DNA of 64,000 nt from an uncultured Bacteroides sp. (lineage in GTDB: Bacteria; Bacteroidota; Bacteroidia; Bacteroidales; Bacteroidaceae): the NCBI GenBank assembly GCA_937890825.1, contig CALADS010000068.1, forward strand, positions 124,001-188,000. Direction: 5' to 3'. Below are positions 43,142 to 52,723 of the stretch, in pieces; within the stretch, counting starts at the first letter, position 1, and each line of letters begins with the position of its first letter. The position numbers and the translations under genes are program-made. Under the pieces are notes generated by a model. The model saw only the letters and a list, made by a program, of their open reading frames with translations, did no database searches and had not been told where the DNA came from.

Positions 43142-46100
43142 TTATTCTTCCTCCTCGTTCTCCGTTTGTTCGGCTGACTTGCAGACATCTTCTCCTTTCC
43201 GGTAGGCCAAAGGACTGACGTGGTAGAGGTCTTTAAAGCACTTGGAGAAATAGCGTGAGGAACTGAATCCGATGCGGTCGGATATTTCTGTAATGTTCAG
43301 TTCCATGTTATTGCGCAGCATCCAGGCACCTTTTTTCAGACGAATGGTCAGAATGAATTCATTGGGTGTCTGTCCGGTAATAGCTTTTAATTTGGCAAAC
43401 AGGCTGGTACGTGCCATGGCCATTTCGCGGGCAAATACATTGACGTTGAATTCCGAGTCGTCCATGTGCTTTTCTATGACCTCCATGGCGCGATCCAGAA
43501 TATCTTTGTCTATAGGGTTGGTAGCCAACATCTGTGCGGCCGTCTGTGGCTGTTTGCTGAATTTCTCTTGCAGCAGGATGCGTGAGTTCACCAGGTTATT
43601 ACAGCGCGATATCAGCAGGGTAGTGTTGAACGGTTTGGTAATATAGTCGTCTGCACCAATCCGCAGTCCTTCTAGGGTTTGCTCAATAGCAGTTCGTGCG
43701 GTGAGCAATACCACCGGTATGTGGCAGGTATCAGAGTCTGCTTTGATTTCCTTGCACAGTTCGGTACCCGACATGCGTGGCATTACTACATCGCTCACCA
43801 CGATATTGGGCATTTCCTGATGTACCAATTCCAGTCCTTCCATACCGTCTGCTGCTGTAAGAATCTGATAATAAGGGCTGAAGATGTTTGCCAACATTTC
43901 TCGGATAGAGTCATTATCTTCTACAATCAGCATTTTTACATGCTGGTTGTGGTGGAAGGGTACCGTATCGGCCAGTTCTGCTTGTAACAGTTGGTCTATT
44001 TCTGTTTGTTGCATATCAGGTTGTTGGATAGGGTCGTTCTGCTGGCTGATTTCATTGTCAGAGAAGTGTGCATTGCCTAAGGGCAGGCTGACGATGAAAC
44101 TGGTTCCTTCGCCCAATTGGCTTTCTACACGGATGGTGCCGTGGTGCAGTTCTACGATACCCTTGGTCAGTGCCAAGCCGATGCCGGTACCTCCCTTGTT
44201 GTTAAGGGTACCGTTTACTGGTTCTATCTGATAGAAGCGATCGAAGATTTTGTCTACCTCCTTGGCATCAATTCCGGTACCCGTATCGCTTACATAGATA
44301 ACGGCTTGATTGTCTACAGTTTTGACTCCCAATGTAATGGTGTCTTCTGGCTTGGTATGTTTCACAGCGTTGGACAGTAGGTTGTTGATGACTTTTTGCA
44401 TTTGTTTCTGGTCATACCATACTTCCAGCGCATCGGTTTCTTTCTTAAAATTGAAACTGATTTGTTTGCTGCTGGCATATTCTAGAAATAGCAGATAATT
44501 TTCATATAGGAAGTCTACCAGATTGTGTGGGCTGACTTTGATTTTCATATGCCCTTGTTCTTGCTTCCGGAAGTCCAGTAACTCGGTAATCAGTTCTCTC
44601 AATTGGATGCAGTTCTTATAGATACTCAGCACCTTATTATAAATGCTGGGGGTGAAATTCTGCACTTGCAGCAGCGTTTCTACCTGTGCCACAATCAAGG
44701 TAAGCGGTGTGCGGAATTCATGAGAGATGTTGGTGAAGAATCGCAGTTTCGACTGGTTCAGGGCTTCGATATCTAGAATGTGCTTCTGTTCGTATTTCAG
44801 TGACTCCTGCAACTTGATTCTGGATTTGTAGATACGTATCAGGTAGCCGATGAGCAGTCCGGTCAGGACGATATAAACCATATAAGCCAATGTAGTCTTG
44901 TAATAAGGCGGCAAGATGTGTATGGCTAGTTTTACGGGCGGACAGATGTGGCTGTCCTTATTTTCTGCCTTGATTTCCAGATGATAGGTACCTGCATTCA
45001 AGTTGGTAAAGGTGAGGTTGTGCAGGTTATGTGTGCTGTTCCATCCTTTCGTAAAGCCGTCTAGCTTATAGAGAATAACATCTTTATTGGCTGCTACAAA
45101 ATTCGAAGTGGCGAATTCGATGGTAAACATATTTTGGTCGGCATTCAATGTGATTTCCTTGGTGTGACACAAGGCTTGCTTCAGAATACCGGTTTTATCG
45201 GCTACTTCTACTTCCTTACCGTTGACGATGAGTCTGGACAAGATGATGTGGTAGGGTTTGGGGGTAAAGTACAATTCCATTTCATGGAAGGATATCATTC
45301 CTTGCGTGCCTCCCAAGTAGATTTCTCCGTCGCGGGTCACACAAAGAGCGTTTTCATTGACAGCAGTGAAGGGGAATCCGTTTTCTGCGCTGAAGTTCTG
45401 AAAGCGCTGGTTCTCTTTGTCGAAAATAGAAAACCCCTGGTTGGTAATGAGCAGTAATTTCCCGCTGACCGGCGATGCATGGGTTTTGTATACGCAGTCG
45501 CTGGCCAGGCCGTTTTTACTCATATCAAAATTTTCGAAAGAATGGCTTTCCGGGTGATATAAGTCTAGTCCACTGCCCGAAGTGGCAAACCACAAGTAGC
45601 CTTGGTTATCTTGGAATATATTGTTTACATTATTGTTGCTCAGACTGTTAGGATTGTTTGGGTCATAGCGGTAATTCGTCAGTTCTTTCGTATCAAAGCG
45701 GTAGCTGAATACCCCTTCACCGGTGGCTGCTATCCAAAGAGTGCCTTTGTTGTCTATCAGTACATCGGCTACCATTTTGATACTGCGTCCTTCCTTGGAA
45801 TCTTTGAATAACTGTTGGCATTTTCCGCTGGCAGTGTCGAACAGGCATACGCCGTTTTGGGTAGCTATAATCAAGTCCTTGCCATAGGGTATGATATCTC
45901 GGATAATGTCCGATGGCAGCGATTCCGGATTATCTGTTTCCATGCGGTAGTGTGTAAAGCGTCCGCTGCGTATATCCAGACAGTCCATTCCTCCCAGGTG
46001 TGTACCTATCCAGATGGTTTCTTTCAAGGCATCGTAATAGAGTGCTTTGATATTGTTGTGTGAAATGCTGTTGGCAGAAGTCCCTGGCCTATACCATTTG

Positions 46101-47218
46101 AATTCATGTGTCAGGCGGTTATAGTAGTTCAGTCCGCCTCCTTCTGTGGCTATCCACAGATTCCCTTTTTTGTCTTCTACCATGCGTCCTACCACCGGAT
46201 AGCTCAGTCCGTTCTTCTCTTCCATAGAGTAGGAGTATCGGGTATAGATTTCATATTCCGGATTAAAATAATTCACTCCGCCAAAATAGGTGCCCAGCCA
46301 GATAGTGCCTTGCTGGTCTTTTACGATGCACCAGATGGAAGAGTGGGTCAGTCCCTCATGCCGTGCATCACTGGCCGTATGGTTCTGAAAAAGTCTGGTA
46401 GCCTTGTTGTAGCGGTTCAGTCCGGTAAAGGTTCCTATCCAGATATTTCCCAGATTGTCTTCACAGCAAGTGCGCACGAAGTTAGAAGAAAGACTATGTG
46501 GATTGGCCGGATTATGTGTAAACTGTTCTATCTTGCCATCGGGCAGTACGTGAAACAAGCCATGTTCCCAACTGCCTATCCATAATTCTCTGGCACTGTC
46601 TTCGTAGATGCTGGTGATATTGCCTGCTTCTATGGGGTGAGTCAATTCCTGAGTATGGGTATTTAGCTGATAGACTCCTAATCTCGTAGTTCCTATCCAG
46701 AGGTTCCTTCCAGATAGATGCATGCTGCATATATCCAGGTCTTTACCAGGCATCTGATAAAATAAATCGAAGTTACGGGTCTCATTGTTGTAGCGGTAGA
46801 TTTCGTTCTTTTTTCCGATGTAAAGACCGTTGTTGTAATAGATGCTGTTGATTTCTCCTTGAATCAGGGTGGTGAATTTCTGTGTGATAAGATTGAACTC
46901 GGCCACCCCTTCGGTGCAGAGCAAGTAGATTTTTCCATTTTTATTGCCCGTCATTCGCAACACATTGTTGCAAAACAGACTGTTTGGATCATTCTTGCGG
47001 AGTTTATAAGTCTTAATTTCATCACCGTTATAGCGGTTCAGTCCTTCGCGCGTTCCTATCCATAATAAGCCGTTTTCATCGATATACAGGCTGTTTACCG
47101 AAAATTGTGAAAGTCCGTCATCGGTAGTCAGATGGCTGAAAGCTATATTTTGTCCTTGCAGCAATACTGTAAGGATAGAAAGTATCAATACCAAAAATGG
47201 CTTTTTCACTATATGCAT
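43142..47218 (-). CDS. Hybrid two-component system regulator of the chondroitin sulfate locus
   Basis: The 1358-residue inner-membrane protein joins sensor and regulator in one chain. In order: signal peptide (about 1-23); two seven-bladed propellers of Reg_prop repeats (about 25-680); Y_Y_Y domain (about 690-765); membrane segment (about 775-797); HisKA with phospho-acceptor His833 in HEFRTPL; HATPase (about 940-1055, DTGTGIDAKE and GGTGIGLALTKG). A receiver with Asp1143 in VVSDVVMPRMSG and a C-terminal AraC-type HTH pair (about 1255-1345) follow. The periplasmic part should bind an unsaturated chondroitin disaccharide. It probably activates susC, the sulfatase and perhaps the lyase genes through the operators described here. 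Confidence 0.95.
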   Translation of the reverse strand: MHIVKKPFLVLILSILTVLLQGQNIAFSHLTTDDGLSQFSVNSLYIDENGLLWIGTREGLNRYNGDEIKTYKLRKNDPNSLFCNNVLRMTGNKNGKIYLLCTEGVAEFNLITQKFTTLIQGEINSIYYNNGLYIGKKNEIYRYNNETRNFDLFYQMPGKDLDICSMHLSGRNLWIGTTRLGVYQLNTHTQELTHPIEAGNITSIYEDSARELWIGSWEHGLFHVLPDGKIEQFTHNPANPHSLSSNFVRTCCEDNLGNIWIGTFTGLNRYNKATRLFQNHTASDARHEGLTHSSIWCIVKDQQGTIWLGTYFGGVNYFNPEYEIYTRYSYSMEEKNGLSYPVVGRMVEDKKGNLWIATEGGGLNYYNRLTHEFKWYRPGTSANSISHNNIKALYYDALKETIWIGTHLGGMDCLDIRSGRFTHYRMETDNPESLPSDIIRDIIPYGKDLIIATQNGVCLFDTASGKCQQLFKDSKEGRSIKMVADVLIDNKGTLWIAATGEGVFSYRFDTKELTNYRYDPNNPNSLSNNNVNNIFQDNQGYLWFATSGSGLDLYHPESHSFENFDMSKNGLASDCVYKTHASPVSGKLLLITNQGFSIFDKENQRFQNFSAENGFPFTAVNENALCVTRDGEIYLGGTQGMISFHEMELYFTPKPYHIILSRLIVNGKEVEVADKTGILKQALCHTKEITLNADQNMFTIEFATSNFVAANKDVILYKLDGFTKGWNSTHNLHNLTFTNLNAGTYHLEIKAENKDSHICPPVKLAIHILPPYYKTTLAYMVYIVLTGLLIGYLIRIYKSRIKLQESLKYEQKHILDIEALNQSKLRFFTNISHEFRTPLTLIVAQVETLLQVQNFTPSIYNKVLSIYKNCIQLRELITELLDFRKQEQGHMKIKVSPHNLVDFLYENYLLFLEYASSKQISFNFKKETDALEVWYDQKQMQKVINNLLSNAVKHTKPEDTITLGVKTVDNQAVIYVSDTGTGIDAKEVDKIFDRFYQIEPVNGTLNNKGGTGIGLALTKGIVELHHGTIRVESQLGEGTSFIVSLPLGNAHFSDNEISQQNDPIQQPDMQQTEIDQLLQAELADTVPFHHNQHVKMLIVEDNDSIREMLANIFSPYYQILTAADGMEGLELVHQEMPNIVVSDVVMPRMSGTELCKEIKADSDTCHIPVVLLTARTAIEQTLEGLRIGADDYITKPFNTTLLISRCNNLVNSRILLQEKFSKQPQTAAQMLATNPIDKDILDRAMEVIEKHMDDSEFNVNVFAREMAMARTSLFAKLKAITGQTPNEFILTIRLKKGAWMLRNNMELNITEISDRIGFSSSRYFSKCFKDLYHVSPLAYRKGEDVCKSAEQTENEEEE

Positions 47219-47245
47219 AAAGCTGTCGTTTTAAGGGTTGCCGGA

Positions 47246-47253
47246 CAAATATA
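47246..47253 (-). promoter_or_regulatory. -7 promoter box for the hybrid regulator
   Basis: Read leftward this is TATATTTG, matching TAnnTTTG, 27 bp before the start codon. It is divergent from the kinase promoter at 47372. Confidence 0.55.
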
Positions 47254-47315
47254 GGGATATTTCGTAAAAAAACTTCCAAGATAGTGTTGCTTTTTCTGGC
47301 TTGACAGGGGGAAAT

Positions 47316-47379
47316 GTATGTTTTTTGATGTTCATCGAACTAAAAAGCCTTTTTTTTCGAAGAAAAGGCATTATCTTTG
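47316..47379 (+). promoter_or_regulatory. Kinase promoter, with a weak operator candidate
   Basis: TATCTTTG at 47372-47379 is a clear -7 box 32 bp before the ATG at 47412. GTAT (47316-47319) and GAAC (47337-47340) are 21 bp apart and at nearly the right distance, but match the operator poorly. The box itself decides the start codon: the open frame extends to 47301, upstream of any transcript. Confidence 0.5.
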
Positions 47380-47411
47380 TGCATTATAAATTTAATCTAA
47401 CAGACATTATT

Positions 47412-48494
47412 ATGAAAGACCTTTTATCTATCGTATCGCATTTTGATTTGCAGGGTACAGTTCATGAAATAAAACCGTTGGGTGCCGGATTAATCAATGA
47501 CACTTATAAAGTGAACACTCAAGAAGCAGATGCACCCGACTATGTGTTGCAGCGCATCAATCATGCTATATTTCAAAACGTAGAAATGCTGCAGAGCAAT
47601 ATTCATGCGGTAACGTGTCACATCCGTAAGAAATTAGAAGAAAGCGGTGCCAACGATATCGACCGTAAGGTGCTCCATTTTGTAGATGCAGAAACCGGCA
47701 AGTCATTCTGGTTCGACGGGGAAAGCTATTGGAGAGTCATGACATTCATTCCGAATGCTCAGACCTATGAAACGGTGAATCCCGAATATTCTTATTACGC
47801 TGGTGTGGCTTTTGGTAATTTTCAGGCTATGTTGGCTGATATCCCTGATGCATTGGGAGAAACAATTCCAGATTTTCATAACATGGAGTTCCGTCTGAAG
47901 CAGTTGCGCGATGCTGTGGCAGCCGATGCTGTGGGACGCGTAAAAGATGTGCAGTTCTTTTTGAATGAAATAGAAAGCCGTGCAGAAGAAATGTGTAAAG
48001 CCGAACGTCTGCACAGAGAAGGTGTACTGCCCAAACGTGTGTGTCATTGCGATACCAAAGTCAATAACATGATGTTTGATGAGGATGGTAATGTGTTGTG
48101 TGTAATCGATTTGGATACCGTAATGCCCAGCTTTATATTCTCTGATTACGGCGATTTCTTGCGTTCTGCTGCCAATACCGGTGCAGAAGATGATCAGAAC
48201 TTGGATAATGTAAACTTTAACACGGAGATTTTCAAGGCATTTACCAAAGGTTATCTGGAATCGGCACGTTCCTTCCTGTTGCCCATTGAAATAGAAAACC
48301 TGCCTTATGCGGCAGCGCTGTTCCCTTATATGCAGTGTGTACGCTTCTTGGCAGATTACATCAATGGAGATACTTATTATAAAATTCAGTATCCGGAGCA
48401 TAACCTGGTGCGCACCAAAGCTCAGTTTAAACTGTTGCAAAGTGTAGAAGAACATACACCTGCCATGCGCGAATTCATCGCTTCATGCCTGTAA
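47412..48494 (+). CDS. Phosphotransferase of the APH/choline kinase fold, probable N-acetylhexosamine 1-kinase
   Basis: The 360-residue cytoplasmic protein has a kinase-like fold: a nucleotide-binding N-lobe (AGLINDTYKV), the catalytic loop HCDTKVNN (H212, D214) and the metal-binding DLDT (about 237-240). It is similar in motif order to NahK, which phosphorylates GalNAc or GlcNAc at C1. Placed beside the chondroitin regulator, it would channel released GalNAc into metabolism. The specific substrate is an inference. The start at 47412 follows the -7 box at 47372-47379. Confidence 0.75.
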   Translation: MKDLLSIVSHFDLQGTVHEIKPLGAGLINDTYKVNTQEADAPDYVLQRINHAIFQNVEMLQSNIHAVTCHIRKKLEESGANDIDRKVLHFVDAETGKSFWFDGESYWRVMTFIPNAQTYETVNPEYSYYAGVAFGNFQAMLADIPDALGETIPDFHNMEFRLKQLRDAVAADAVGRVKDVQFFLNEIESRAEEMCKAERLHREGVLPKRVCHCDTKVNNMMFDEDGNVLCVIDLDTVMPSFIFSDYGDFLRSAANTGAEDDQNLDNVNFNTEIFKAFTKGYLESARSFLLPIEIENLPYAAALFPYMQCVRFLADYINGDTYYKIQYPEHNLVRTKAQFKLLQSVEEHTPAMREFIASCL

Positions 48495-48522
48495 ACAACG
48501 TACATTAAGAATAGACTTCTGT

Positions 48523-49170
48523 ATGAAAGATTTGAATGTAAAAAAAGTTAGTGCTGCTAATATTCCGGTAGAAGCGATTCCTGCTCTGCTGGACGAAGAA
48601 AAAATAGCTTTTCAGCAGATAGCTACTGTGAATTGGGCCGAATTTCCTTATATGCCCGAAGTGCAGTTCCGTATAGCGTATACTCACGATTCTATTTTGC
48701 TGCATTATAAAGTAAAAGAGGCATCGGTGCGCGCCGTAGCTGCACACGATAATGGTTCTGTGTGGGAAGATGCTTGTGTAGAGTTCTTCTCCGTTCCGGC
48801 TGATGACGGTGTGTATTATAATGTGGAGTGTAACTGTGCCGGTACGCTGCTGGTAGGAGCCGGTGACGAGCGTGAAAATCGTCGCCATGCACCGCAAGAG
48901 GTACTGGATAAAGTGCAACGCTGGTCATCGTTGGGCAGAGAACCTTTCGAAGAGCAGATAGGTGACTGCTCTTGGGAAGTGGCGCTAATAATTCCTTTTA
49001 CCACATTCTTCTTACATGATGTGAAGTCTTTGGAAGGTAAAGAGATACGGGCTAATTTCTATAAGTGTGGCGATAAACTGCAGACTCCTCATTTTTTGTC
49101 GTGGAATCCGATTGATTTACCTCAACCGAATTTTCACTGTCCGCAGTTCTTCGGAACCTTGCACTTGTAA
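48523..49170 (+). CDS. CBM9-like cytoplasmic protein of unknown role
   Basis: The 215-residue protein has no signal peptide. It resembles the carbohydrate-binding family 9-like domain (beta sandwich; FRIAYTHDSILLHYKV near 50-65, WEDACVEFF near 80-88). The lack of a signal is notable for a sugar-binding domain and suggests a soluble cytoplasmic role or another export path. It follows the kinase by 28 bp and should be co-transcribed. Confidence 0.7.
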   Translation: MKDLNVKKVSAANIPVEAIPALLDEEKIAFQQIATVNWAEFPYMPEVQFRIAYTHDSILLHYKVKEASVRAVAAHDNGSVWEDACVEFFSVPADDGVYYNVECNCAGTLLVGAGDERENRRHAPQEVLDKVQRWSSLGREPFEEQIGDCSWEVALIIPFTTFFLHDVKSLEGKEIRANFYKCGDKLQTPHFLSWNPIDLPQPNFHCPQFFGTLHL

Positions 49171-49210
49171 GCGAACAGACCCGGTTGCTGGCCGGCTGGA
49201 ATAATCAAAC

Positions 49211-49262
49211 AAACAGAGAGGCTGTCGGTTACCTTATTGGTTGGCCGGCAGCCTCTCTGTTT
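49211..49262. terminator. Bidirectional terminator between the CBM9-like gene and rnr
   Basis: An 18-bp stem with one bulge (49211-49228 with 49245-49262) lies between the converging genes. Confidence 0.75.
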
Positions 49263-49283
49263 ATGATGGTTTTTCTGGAGGAA

Positions 49284-51431
49284 TTAATCCACCAAAGCAA
49301 AATCCAACTGCTTCTTTTCGAGATTGGCGCGTGCCACCTTTACCGTGATGGAGTCGCCTAAACTGTAGGTGTGTTTCTTACGACGTCCGCGCAGACAATA
49401 ATTCTTTTCATCAAATTCATAATAATCATCATCCAAATCGCGGATAGGTATCATGCCTTCGCATTTATTTTCATTCAGTTCCACATACAGTCCCCATTCG
49501 GTGACACCGGAAATTACTCCGTCATAGATTTGTCCCAAGCGTTCGGTCATAAATTCCACCTGCTTATATTTGATGCTGGCTCGTTCGGCATTGGCAGCTA
49601 TCTGCTCCATAGCACTGCTATGCTCGCACAATGCTTCGTATTTCTTTTCGCTGGCACTGCGGCTGCCTTCGTCTAGATAGCGGGTCAACAGGCGGTGTAC
49701 CAGCAGGTCGGGATAGCGGCGGATAGGCGAGGTGAAATGAGTATAGTAATCGAAAGCTAAGCCGTAATGTCCGATGTTATGCACGGAGTAGCGGGCTTTC
49801 TGCATAGCGCGGATAGATACTGTTTCGATAAGGTTTTCTTCCTTCTTGCCTTGAATGTCGTCCAGCAGGTGATTAATCGACTTGGAAACGTCGGTCTTGG
49901 TGCCGCTGGTGCGTAGTTTATAGCCAAAGCGGGCTATGAACTGAGCCAGTGTGTCCAGCTTGTCAGGGTCGGGTAGGTCGTGTATACGGTAGGGTAGCAC
50001 CTTGGCCTTCTTACCCTTAGGCACTCGTCCTATTTTTTCGGCCACGGTACGGTTGGCCAGCAACATGAATTCTTCCACCAGTTTGTTGGCATCCTTGGAT
50101 ACTTTGAAGTAAACGCGAAGCGGCTTGCCGTTTTCATCGATTTCGAAGCGCACTTCGTAACGGTCGAAGTTGATGGCCCCGGCCTTGAAACGGTTTTCAC
50201 GCAATAATTTAGCAAATCGGTCTAGTTGCAGAATTTCTTCTTTGTATTCACCCTCACCGGTCTCTATGGTCTGCTGGGCTTCTTCGTAGGTAAATCGGCG
50301 GTTGCTCTTGATAACGGTGTGTACCACGCGTGAGCGGAGCACTTCTGCTTTTTCGTTCATTTCGAAGATAACAGAATAGGCTAATTTTTCTTCATCCGGC
50401 CGTAAAGAACAGATAAAGTTGCACAGACGCTCCGGCAGCATCGGGATGGTACGGTCTACCAAATAGACTGAAGTAGCTCTCTTTTCAGCTTCTTTGTCGA
50501 TGACGCTTCCTTCAGTGACATAATGTGATACATCGGCAATGTGTACCCCCACTTCCCAGAGGCCATTATCCAGTTGGCGGATAGAGAGTGCGTCATCAAA
50601 ATCCTTGGCATCTTTGGGGTCGATGGTAAAGGTCGTAACCTTCCGGAAGTCTTCCCGTTTGGCCCGTTCTTCGTTCGATATTACCTCAGAGATGCGGTCG
50701 GCAGCTTTTTCCACCGACATCGGATAGACGTAAGGCAAGCCGAATTCAGCTAGAATGGCATGCATTTCCGTGTTGTTGTCGCCTGCTTTTCCCAAAATAT
50801 CGATTACTTGTCCGATGGGATTTTTGGCTTTGTCGGGCCATTCAATGACTTTTACCACAGCCTTATCGCCGTTCTTTCCTCCCTTCAGATTCTCTTTGGG
50901 TATAAAGATGTCATTGGCCAGCGTACGGTTTTCCGTAACCAGAAAAGCATACGATTTGGCCACTTCTAAGGTGCCTACAAAGGTATCGTTGGCCCGTTCC
51001 AGAATTTCTATCACTTCGCCTTCAGCGGTCTTTCCATGGCGTTTGGCATAGAAAGCCACGCGTACACGGTCGTTGTTCATAGCGTGTGCCGAATTTCTTT
51101 CGGCTATAAAGATGGGCTCTCCTCCCTCATCGGGTAAGAAAGAGTTCTTTCCGTTGCTTTTCCGTTGGAACACACCGGTCATTTCTATGCCGTGGGTATT
51201 GAGTTTGTATTTATATTTATCTACTTCCGAGATGTAATCATCATCCAGTAGTTCTGCAAGGATGTCTTTGCAAAGCATCTTTAACGGGTGCGTGCTGAGG
51301 TGCAGCTGTTCAAAGATGCGCTTCAGCGGGAGCACCTCTTGAGGATTGGCATGAAAGTAATCCAGGAGGGCTTTCACAAGCTCTTTTTTCTTCATGCGTT
51401 TACCTGCTTTTTTTTCTTTTTTCTTGGCCAT
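49284..51431 (-). CDS. rnr: Ribonuclease R
   Basis: RNase R degrades structured RNA 3' to 5' and takes part in rRNA quality control. The start at 51431 (MAKKKEKKAG) gives 715 residues; an upstream Met 39 bp away lies in poor context. Domains: a basic N-terminal HTH-type region, two cold-shock domains (about 60-220), the RNB catalytic domain with the Asp cluster in DPKDAKDFDDALS (about 277) and a C-terminal S1 domain ending near residue 710. All look intact. Confidence 0.94.
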   Translation of the reverse strand: MAKKKEKKAGKRMKKKELVKALLDYFHANPQEVLPLKRIFEQLHLSTHPLKMLCKDILAELLDDDYISEVDKYKYKLNTHGIEMTGVFQRKSNGKNSFLPDEGGEPIFIAERNSAHAMNNDRVRVAFYAKRHGKTAEGEVIEILERANDTFVGTLEVAKSYAFLVTENRTLANDIFIPKENLKGGKNGDKAVVKVIEWPDKAKNPIGQVIDILGKAGDNNTEMHAILAEFGLPYVYPMSVEKAADRISEVISNEERAKREDFRKVTTFTIDPKDAKDFDDALSIRQLDNGLWEVGVHIADVSHYVTEGSVIDKEAEKRATSVYLVDRTIPMLPERLCNFICSLRPDEEKLAYSVIFEMNEKAEVLRSRVVHTVIKSNRRFTYEEAQQTIETGEGEYKEEILQLDRFAKLLRENRFKAGAINFDRYEVRFEIDENGKPLRVYFKVSKDANKLVEEFMLLANRTVAEKIGRVPKGKKAKVLPYRIHDLPDPDKLDTLAQFIARFGYKLRTSGTKTDVSKSINHLLDDIQGKKEENLIETVSIRAMQKARYSVHNIGHYGLAFDYYTHFTSPIRRYPDLLVHRLLTRYLDEGSRSASEKKYEALCEHSSAMEQIAANAERASIKYKQVEFMTERLGQIYDGVISGVTEWGLYVELNENKCEGMIPIRDLDDDYYEFDEKNYCLRGRRKKHTYSLGDSITVKVARANLEKKQLDFALVD

Positions 51432-51567
51432 AATAGGATGGTTTTGATTTGATAGGTACAAAGTAAACAAATTAATTTTTCTTGCGGTTCATTTTTATGG
51501 AAATATATGCTAAAATGCGTTTCTGATAGGAGCGGAAATGTCCCTGGCAGGCATCCCCTGCGGGTCT

Positions 51568-51629
51568 GCTCCGTAACAGGGCCGTAACAACTCCGTATCT
51601 GCTCCGTATTTAAGGCTGTTTATACGGAG
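51568..51629. repeat. Helically phased CCGTA repeats closed by an inverted copy
   Basis: CCGTA occurs at 51571, 51582, 51593 and 51604 (spacings 11, 11 and 11 or so) and an inverted copy closes the row at 51622-51629. The last unit pairs with it in an 8-bp stem (51602-51609 with 51622-51629). This resembles the element at 24185-24320. The other parts of 51432-51747 hold nothing recognised. Confidence 0.6.
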
Positions 51630-51747
51630 TGGGGCTGCTGTGGAAGAGATGAGGCCGAAATCCAAGGCAGAGCTGATGAGGGTGTAGTGAGGGAAGGCGG
51701 GGTGTGTTTACTTTGGGCAGAATGGCAGCATATTTCGAAATTAATTG

Positions 51748-51755
51748 TAATTTTG
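51748..51755 (+). promoter_or_regulatory. -7 promoter box for the CDF gene series
   Basis: TAATTTTG matches TAnnTTTG and lies 35 bp before the ATG at 51791. Confidence 0.6.
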
Positions 51756-51790
51756 CGCTCACTTACAGTCTATAAAATGTTCAATCAAGC

Positions 51791-52714
51791 ATGAAAATGG
51801 AAGCCGAAACCCGTGAACGGGAGATTTATAAAGTAACTCTTTGGGGTAGTGTAGTGAATTTTTTGCTGCTGCTTTTTAAGTTTGTGGCAGGTATTTGGGG
51901 GCATAGTGCGGCGATGTTGGCCGATGCGGTACATTCGCTGAGCGACTTTATAACGGATGTGATTGTAGTGCTTTTTGTACGAATATCCAATAAGCCGGAG
52001 GATAAAGGACATGATTATGGTCATGGAAAATATGAAACGCTGGCTACAGCCATCATCGGTTTGCTGCTTTTTGCCGTGGGACTGGGCATTCTGTGGAATG
52101 GAGTAACGGCCATGTATGCTTGCTGGCAAGGTGAAGTGCTGGAGCAGCCTGGTGTGGTGGCATTGGTGGCGGCAGGAGTATCTGTTTTTTCCAAAGAATG
52201 GTTATATCGCTATACAGCGGCTTGTGGAAAGAGGCTGCACTCGCAGGTGGTGGTGGCCAATGCCTGGCATCACCGGAGCGATGCGTTGTCGTCGGTAGGT
52301 ACAGCGGTGGGTATCGGTGGAGCCATTCTCTTGGGCGAATCCTGGCGGGTGTTAGACCCTATAGCAGCGGTGATTGTGAGTGTGTTTATTCTGAAGGCAT
52401 CCCTTTGTCTGCTGGTACCTTGTGTGGAAGAATTGTTGGAGAAATCTTTGCCCGATGAGGTGGAGTGTCAGATAGAGCAGGCTGTGCTGTCGTTTCCGGG
52501 TGTCAGCGAGCCGCATCATTTGCGTACGCGGCGCATCGGCAGTTACTATTCCATCGATTTGCACGTGCGCATGGATGGAAAGATTTCACTGGAAGAAGCA
52601 CACGCCGCCGCCACCGCCATAGAATGCAGGCTGAGAGATTTGTTTGGGCAAGGTACGCTGATTAATATCCACGTAGAGCCCAAAAAGAGTAATGATAACA
52701 GAATAGCAGATTGA
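51791..52714 (+). CDS. Cation diffusion facilitator (CDF) transporter
   Basis: The 307-residue protein has six membrane segments and a cytoplasmic C-terminal domain (about 210-300). The metal-binding motifs HSLSD (TM2, about 48-52, followed by D56) and HHRSDALSS (TM5, about 157-165) are both present, so zinc, iron, manganese or similar divalent cations are the likely cargo. The exact metal cannot be set. It begins a rightward series; the next gene starts 9 bp downstream. Confidence 0.92.
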   Translation: MKMEAETREREIYKVTLWGSVVNFLLLLFKFVAGIWGHSAAMLADAVHSLSDFITDVIVVLFVRISNKPEDKGHDYGHGKYETLATAIIGLLLFAVGLGILWNGVTAMYACWQGEVLEQPGVVALVAAGVSVFSKEWLYRYTAACGKRLHSQVVVANAWHHRSDALSSVGTAVGIGGAILLGESWRVLDPIAAVIVSVFILKASLCLLVPCVEELLEKSLPDEVECQIEQAVLSFPGVSEPHHLRTRRIGSYYSIDLHVRMDGKISLEEAHAAATAIECRLRDLFGQGTLINIHVEPKKSNDNRIAD

Positions 52715-52723
52715 AGAAAAGAT

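Noticed and set aside
47301..47411. An upstream start for the hexosamine kinase
   Set aside because: The -7 box at 47372-47379 lies inside the extension, so the upstream Met cannot be on the transcript.
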